The position numbers were made by a program, and so were the translations under genes. Under the pieces are notes generated by a model, which had not been told where the DNA came from, did not search any database, and was given only the letters and a program-made list of their open reading frames with translations. This document shows positions 60,601-64,000 of a stretch of 64,000 nt of DNA, piece by piece (positions within the stretch are counted from its first letter, which is position 1; each line of letters starts with the position of its first letter). The stretch is from Paractinoplanes polyasparticus (GTDB lineage Bacteria; Actinomycetota; Actinomycetes; Mycobacteriales; Micromonosporaceae): contig NZ_JAHWFK010000057.1 in assembly GCF_019710575.1 (NCBI RefSeq), positions 1-64,000 of the forward strand, read 5' to 3'.

Positions 60601-62086
60601 TGCCGGCCGACTTGATCCGCTCGGCGGTGGCGGTCGCGTCCTCGGTCAGCGACACATTCTTGGCCGGTACGGCATCCGGCACGGCCGCCGTGGCCTCGAT
60701 CGGCGCGGTCGCGACGACGGCGGGCTGCGGCGGCAGCTCCGTGCCCGGCGGCGGCGCGGCCGGCTGCGCCGTCTGCTCCATCGCCTCGTAGCTGCCCTCG
60801 ACGCGGCTCGTCTCGCCCTGGATGCTCTCGTTGAGCGCGCTCCCGGCCTCCTTCGCCGCCTCCTCCGGTTTGGCCTCGACCAGCGCGTCCTCGTCGGGCG
60901 GCCGCTTGGACCGGATGACCTCCCGGATCCGCTTCCCCAGCGCGACGATCTCGGGGCTGGGCGGTTCCCGCACCGCGCCGATCAACTGCTGCTGCGCCTT
61001 GGCGACCCCCTCGGCGGGCGGCGGCACGACGGCCTCCCGGGCGTCGCCGACCTGCGCGGCCGCGGGCGGCAACGCACCGTGCGCCCGCGCGGTCCCGGAG
61101 GCACGCTTGATGACCGCCTGCGTACGGCGAACCGCCGCCGGCGACGGCCCGGCGGGCGGCTCCGGCATGAGCAGCCCGGCACGTTTCGGCCCGGACGCCG
61201 AGGGCCTCTCCCCCTCCGCAGCAGCAGGCCCGGCCATACCCACGCCGGCGTCTCCCCGGCCACCGCGGGCCGGCTTACCGTCTGATCCCTTCGCCGCCGC
61301 GCCCGAGGATCGCGCACCGCCACCGGACCGCGCGCTCGGCTTATCAACGGGCTGCACCCCATCACGACCACCAACCAGGGCGCTCGCCGCGATCGCTCCC
61401 GAGCCCGCGCCAGCCGTTCCCGCCCCTGCTCCAGCCATTCGCCCGCCCGCACCAGCCGCTCCCACACCCGCGCCAGCCGCACCCGCGCCAGCCGTTCCGG
61501 CCACTGCTCCAGCCGTTCGCGCGCCCGCGCCAGCCTTTCCTGCTCCAGCAGCTACCGCACCCGCGCCAGCCGTTCCCGCGCCTGCACCAGCTGTTCCCGA
61601 CCCTGCACCAGCGGTTCGCGCGCCCGCGCCAGCAGTTCCCGTGCCCGCACCCGCAGCGACAACCCCGGCCCACGAACTCGTCCCCGCAGCCGGGCGGGGA
61701 GCCCCACCCGCCGCCGAAAGGGCACCCTTCTCAGCCGCACCCGAGTGAATTGCCCCCGGGCCGGGCTCCGCACGCCTCACAGCAGCAGCGCCGGCGCCGG
61801 CGAACCGAGCCGCCCCCGCACCGCCCGACTTGGCCGATGCGATCACCACGCGCGGCACTGGCAGGACGGGCGCGACCCCGGCCCGCCCACTCGCCCTCGA
61901 GGCGGCGGCGGGACTAAGGCGTACGGGAGCCCCCGAAGCCCCCGACGACGAGGCCGCGCGCCGGGACCGGGCCTGTGCCCCACCGGTCTGGCGGCGCTGC
62001 GGAGCCCGCGCGGCCCGGCCCGGTTCCGGCGCGACCTCCCGGGCCGCCCCGGTCCGCGCCCGGTCGAGCGTCTTCTCGGATCCCAC
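57638..62086 (-). CDS. giant eCIS effector with C-terminal nuclease-like domain
   Basis: The 1482-residue protein has an Ala/Gly/Arg-rich disordered N-terminus (1-250), a Pro-rich linker, a helical middle (about 480-760), and a hydrophobic helical core (about 760-1110) with IIDGLLELVGIPPASFWAVV, LADGFGAFFDHLGGHLLRGF and ARILLLFNPAGAILQAIEAI. That core is typical of large eCIS-linked effectors. The C-terminal region has GWDHVVSIDRMM and VAGHLVSEKLHGPGDPFNTV then PLRKKHN: G1292-H1293, N1307 and N1316 fit the GH...N...N pattern of non-specific (beta-beta-alpha-metal) nucleases. GTG 62086 follows GGAGG. It lies in an operon after the SARP gene. Confidence 0.8.
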   Translation of the reverse strand: MGSEKTLDRARTGAAREVAPEPGRAARAPQRRQTGGAQARSRRAASSSGASGAPVRLSPAAASRASGRAGVAPVLPVPRVVIASAKSGGAGAARFAGAGAAAVRRAEPGPGAIHSGAAEKGALSAAGGAPRPAAGTSSWAGVVAAGAGTGTAGAGARTAGAGSGTAGAGAGTAGAGAVAAGAGKAGAGARTAGAVAGTAGAGAAGAGVGAAGAGGRMAGAGAGTAGAGSGAIAASALVGGRDGVQPVDKPSARSGGGARSSGAAAKGSDGKPARGGRGDAGVGMAGPAAAEGERPSASGPKRAGLLMPEPPAGPSPAAVRRTQAVIKRASGTARAHGALPPAAAQVGDAREAVVPPPAEGVAKAQQQLIGAVREPPSPEIVALGKRIREVIRSKRPPDEDALVEAKPEEAAKEAGSALNESIQGETSRVEGSYEAMEQTAQPAAPPPGTELPPQPAVVATAPIEATAAVPDAVPAKNVSLTEDATATAERIKSAGMTTEPASLVQTGPVAEARAAQGEFDQLAADGPARILAQQRESLAKAEADMAALQVQAVTALETSRVGTATGATTRQRGMVGSEESMRAAASERANQIFKDARTKVMPQLKDLPSTAMAKWDAAKVLLSTAFKSDLKVVSDRISKRHSGVGGFFVGVGDFLTGLPGWVERDYTTAETKFADGVVRQLEDLSSEVNTIIAACNTIIETARTDIKTIFDELPASLQEWAAGQRAAFDGQLDRLHEDVEATRTAFVKDLKRSSTEAVDEARAEIAEARRKASSLLDRIIGAVTRFLDDPIKFIIDGLLELVGIPPASFWAVVAKIKKVAGQIADDPLGFAGNLLKGLADGFGAFFDHLGGHLLRGFVQWLLGNVKDIAIPTEVTLRSVATFFLQLMGITWANIRKILVKHVGAKNVALAEKVWSMLSTFIDKGPDGIVEMIKEKLDPKNIVDEVIRSAVEFMTGAIVSQIAARILLLFNPAGAILQAIEAIYKVLRWIFENAASIFSLIETVVDGVVDLLAGNTTGFAAAVEKALAGMVRPVIAFIADYTRFRDLPKIVAEKVKSMREWVLGMVEKAVVWLIEKGKALLESLGLRKKKDPKGEKYDGTIGETVRWSAEGEHHQLWIEVVGDKPEIMMASDHKGPVRQKLDEYRVSAAKLKDKGEEGERRKRAETAIGSADTKLAVTLAAASAAMAAAKKAEGDKSELKAKDDEAESWEEALWPELQTIQIALRVIELPETEIKPTSGAKASKVTAEPLSDEGKKGSAPRGRMLGWDHVVSIDRMMVNKKRGVWGVGYWVAGHLVSEKLHGPGDPFNTVPLRKKHNAEMEQEIESDSKERIAQEEVLYYSARVEFHKGDIVENFPRRIEIERGTMRYQGKKWRRADPLSGFSLDNIKPPPLAATARPDLNDLRRQGLLDRHVPQRFAMAVEDEHDDGGDFAGLDDFVNRMTAVYMGRKRPTEGKLDEGIASIVSLLLAKKITIGEKSDADDE
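61382..61666 (-). repeat. Ala/Gly repeat tract in the effector N-terminus
   Basis: Residues about 141-235 of the effector are built from AGAGxGT and AGAGAxTAG units repeated roughly a dozen times. At base level GCGCCCGCGCCAGC-type blocks recur every 21-24 bases. The tract is disordered and likely to vary in length between strains. It may form the loading or unfolding-prone leader of the effector. Confidence 0.7.
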
Positions 62087-62103
62087 CTACGGCCTCCGCA
62101 ACG

Positions 62104-62853
62104 TCAGCGCCGGGCCAGCTCCCGATCGAACGACAACAGCGCGGGGTGCGCGGCGGCAAAGGACGCCGCGGCGCCCGGCCCGAAGGTCTTGTGCAGCAGC
62201 CGGCGGTATTGGTCGGCCTGCCAGCGGGCCCGACCCCAGCTGCCTTCTTCGGCGAGGGCGCGGATGAGGGCGATCTGGCTGCGTTCGCGCAGCGGGTCGG
62301 TGGCCACCAGGCGCATCGCGTAGTCGATGGCCCGCGTGAAGTTGCCGCCACGGCGCAGGTGGTCGACCAGGGCTTCGAGGAAGCGGATCTGGAGCTGCCC
62401 CAGACGCTCGCGTTCCACGATGACCCAGTCCTCGTACCACCCGGGCAGCAGCTCGCGGGACAGCGATTCGGGGCCGAGGCCGGTGGCCGGCGGTGGGCTG
62501 CCGTCGAGGAATTCCCAACCGGACTGTTCGAGCACGATTACGTCGACGTGAACATGATCGTTCAGGGCCAAGGTCGAGCCGCTGCACGTGATGACGGGCG
62601 GAGATCCGGCGCCGTTCAAACGCCACAGGATCGAACGCAGGTTGGCCGACGCGCGCGCCTCCGCCTTCTGGGGCCACAGCGTCCCGGCGATCACCGCCCG
62701 GCGCACCGGCCGGCGGCGGAGCGCCAGCAACGCGATGAGGCGCTGCGCGAGCTCGTTGACCTCGACAGCCGTATGGCCCACGCGCAGGCAGAAACCGTCG
62801 AGCAGATCGAGACGGAGGGTCTCCGGGTCGTCGTACGGCACAGATGCGGTCAT
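62104..62853 (-). CDS. SARP-type transcriptional activator (BTAD domain)
   Basis: The 249-residue protein has an N-terminal winged helix of OmpR/SARP type (LRLDLLDGFCLRVGHTAVEV, NELAQRLIALLALRRRPVRR, LWPQKAEARASANLRSILWR) and a BTAD helical domain (LLPGWYEDWVIVERERLGQL, QIRFLEALVDHL, RAIDYAMRLVATDPLRERSQ, IALIRALAEEGSWGRARWQA). There is no ATPase domain, so it is a small SARP. I chose ATG 62853 for its GGGAGGTG site. It heads the operon with the effector and immunity genes and is the obvious candidate regulator of the eCIS locus. Confidence 0.88.
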   Translation of the reverse strand: MTASVPYDDPETLRLDLLDGFCLRVGHTAVEVNELAQRLIALLALRRRPVRRAVIAGTLWPQKAEARASANLRSILWRLNGAGSPPVITCSGSTLALNDHVHVDVIVLEQSGWEFLDGSPPPATGLGPESLSRELLPGWYEDWVIVERERLGQLQIRFLEALVDHLRRGGNFTRAIDYAMRLVATDPLRERSQIALIRALAEEGSWGRARWQADQYRRLLHKTFGPGAAASFAAAHPALLSFDRELARR

Positions 62854-63047
62854 GAGGCACCTCCCGCGCCGCATTATCCGGCCGATCGCGTTACGCGCCC
62901 GTCACCGATGCGTCGCTTTACCGCCCCACTGACCTAGATCCGACACTGCCCCGAGTTGCACCTCCGGCCCGCCGCCAGCGATTCGCACGTGCTGACTTGT
63001 CCCCGCGGCGGTGTGGTCGACAGGGTGACGCGGTGTCGTGTTACCCC
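62854..63047. promoter_or_regulatory. divergent gap before the SARP gene
   Basis: This 194-base gap must hold the promoter of the SARP-effector-immunity operon and of the rightward membrane protein gene. GCATTATC and GACCTAGATC lie within it, but no clear promoter pair or heptamer repeats like those at 35738 are visible to me. Confidence 0.35.
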
Positions 63048-63548
63048 ATGGTCGACCTGGCCGCGATCGCCGAGAACTACGCGCAGTTGACCGGCGTGCT
63101 CACCGGTCTTGCCTTCACCGCGCTGGTGCTGATCCTGACCCTGGCCACCTCGCGCGAGCACACAACGAACAACACCGACAACGGAGCGCCGTTGTGCCTG
63201 TTCATCGCGTTTTTCGCGTTGCTCCTGGCGACATTGCTGTATTCAGTCATGACTGGTGAAGACATGAGGCAGGCCCGAGGCCGGGCCGCCACCGTCGAAC
63301 TCATCAACGGCCTCGTCTTAGGCCTGGCGGTCATAGCTCTTCTGCAGGGTGTCTTCCTGCTCATGCGCGACGCCGACATGGATCCCGCCGCCGTGATGCT
63401 GGCCCGAATTGTGACGGTAGTCGTCGTCCCGACCGTGGCCATGTACTTCGTGGCGGTCGGCGCCTCCGACACGGTCTCGGCGCGGGCGGCATCGAACGGT
63501 CGACGCGACGATCGTACGGGCCCACCAGGACGCTGCCGGGGCTCGTAA
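63048..63548 (+). CDS. small membrane protein, 3' end replaced by IS sequence
   Basis: The protein starts VDLAAIAENYAQLTGVLTGL and has four hydrophobic helices (AFTALVLILTLATS, LCLFIAFFALLLATLLYSVM, LVLGLAVIALLQGVFLLM, IVTVVVVPTVAMYFVAVGAS). The end, from about 63499, is read out of frame through the IS5-type fragment, giving RRDDRTGPPGRCRGS. The true C-terminus has been lost, although all membrane helices remain. An earlier GTG at 63033 is possible. I do not recognise the family. Confidence 0.65.
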   Translation: MVDLAAIAENYAQLTGVLTGLAFTALVLILTLATSREHTTNNTDNGAPLCLFIAFFALLLATLLYSVMTGEDMRQARGRAATVELINGLVLGLAVIALLQGVFLLMRDADMDPAAVMLARIVTVVVVPTVAMYFVAVGASDTVSARAASNGRRDDRTGPPGRCRGS

Positions 63549-64000
63549 AGGGGGCTGAGCCCGGTCGAGTCGCGGGGTAGCGCAAGGAATCGGCCGCTCG
63601 CGGGGCGGCCTGACCACCAAACTGCATCTGCTCGCTGAGGGACGCGGCCGGAGTCTGGTCAGCCGGATCACACCGGGTCAGGCTGCCGATACCAAGGAAC
63701 TGGTGGCGCTGCTCGACGCTGTCAGCGTCGCCCGGCCGGCCGGTAACGGCCGGCCCCGTAAACGTCTCGATCACCTGATTGCGGACAAGGCCTACGGATC
63801 GCGCGCCAATCGCCGGTCTCTGCGGGCGCGCCGGATCCCGCACACCATCCCGGAACGCGACGACGTCATTGCGGGGCGGGCCCGCCGGGGTTCCCGCGGC
63901 GGGCGGCCACCGATCTTCGACCCGGTCAGGTACAAGGACCGCAACCAGGTCGAGCGGGCCTTCAACCGGCTCAAGCAGTTCCGGGCCGTCGCCACCCGCT
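63499..64000 (+). pseudogene. IS5-type transposase, broken and cut by the window edge
   Basis: The frame reads VDATIVRAHQDAAGARKGG, a TGA stop (63556-63558), then in the same frame SSRGVAQGIGRSRGGLTTKL, LIADKAYGSRANRRSLRARR, PPIFDPVRYKDRNQVERAFN and RLKQFRAVATR up to the edge. These are the DDE-region motifs of IS5-family transposases of the GGLTTK type (D in IADKAYGS, E in QVERAFN). The 5' half is absent and an in-frame stop is present, so it is dead. The IS end is joined to the membrane protein gene. Confidence 0.75.

Noticed and set aside
59384..61285. 633-codon plus-strand frame opposite the giant effector.
   Set aside because: The minus-strand frame has domains, ribosome-binding site and operon context; the plus-strand frame reads as Arg/Gly/Asp-rich shadow.
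57638..62086. The 1482-residue protein as the tape measure.
   Set aside because: It is in a separate, opposite operon with a regulator and an immunity-like gene, and its end looks like a nuclease. A double role cannot be excluded, so the question is kept as a finding on the missing tape measure.
1..64000. tRNA or rRNA genes.
   Set aside because: I looked for GTTCGA-type T-loops with matching acceptor stems near the integrase remnants and found none that fold convincingly; no rRNA sequence was recognised.

Overview
The window is GC-rich throughout, with dense overlapping start/stop codons (ATGA, GTGA), many GTG starts and several genes without a visible ribosome-binding site. It carries an MtrAB-LpqB-like signalling operon, a SARP-type regulator and repeated small stress-protein genes. 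This fits an actinobacterium; a Micromonosporales (Actinoplanes-like) host is my best guess, but the sequence alone does not fix the genus.

Layout. (1) 1-5065: an SPFH/NfeD membrane pair, a coupled operon of universal-stress protein, SpoIIE-type phosphatase and RCK potassium channel, and a PRC-barrel protein. (2) 5066-10700: decayed fragments (LysR, recombinase, IS3, a DUF1622/STAS chimera) around a secreted NucA/NucB-like protein and a DUF6461-like protein. (3) 10725-17426: an envelope and stress block (two GlsB-type proteins, alpha/beta hydrolase, CsbD, CNNM/CorC protein, STAS protein), then response regulator, sensor kinase and GerMN-type lipoprotein. (4) 18092-31560: a plastic region with a DUF7002-like protein, a TetR regulator with a clear operator, a complete IS630-family element inside a broken gene, an AbiJ-like nuclease, and many truncated genes (two integrases, DUF1800, AbrB-like, hxsC, TIGR02391, REase-type, GH2 family).

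(5) 31638-62853 is the most notable part: an extracellular contractile injection system (eCIS) locus. A plus-strand operon (35789-57056) encodes a DUF4255 cap protein, two sheath-tube pairs, a LysM hub adaptor, gpD-like hub, gpV spike, PAAR tip, gp25, gpJ, a propeller-fused tail protein, four tandem proteins of which three clearly share an N-terminal module, a 594-residue protein in the usual tape-measure position, and an AAA+ ATPase. Divergent from it lies a minus-strand group: tyrosinase pair, Pro-rich Cys-containing protein, small protein, membrane-anchored Pro/Thr-rich protein and class F sortase. Converging on its far end is a second operon: SARP/BTAD regulator, a 1482-residue effector with a disordered Ala/Gly-rich N-terminus and a C-terminal GH...N...N nuclease-like motif, and a small acidic protein overlapping its end that looks like its immunity protein.

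How the genes may work together (inference): the SARP regulator would switch on both its own effector operon and the structural operon, whose only promoter region carries 11-bp-phased direct repeats and whose first gene has no ribosome-binding site. The ATPase and cap proteins would assemble a two-sheath particle loaded with the giant nuclease-like effector, and the acidic partner would protect the producer. The right edge is a broken IS5-type transposase that cuts off the end of a small membrane protein gene.
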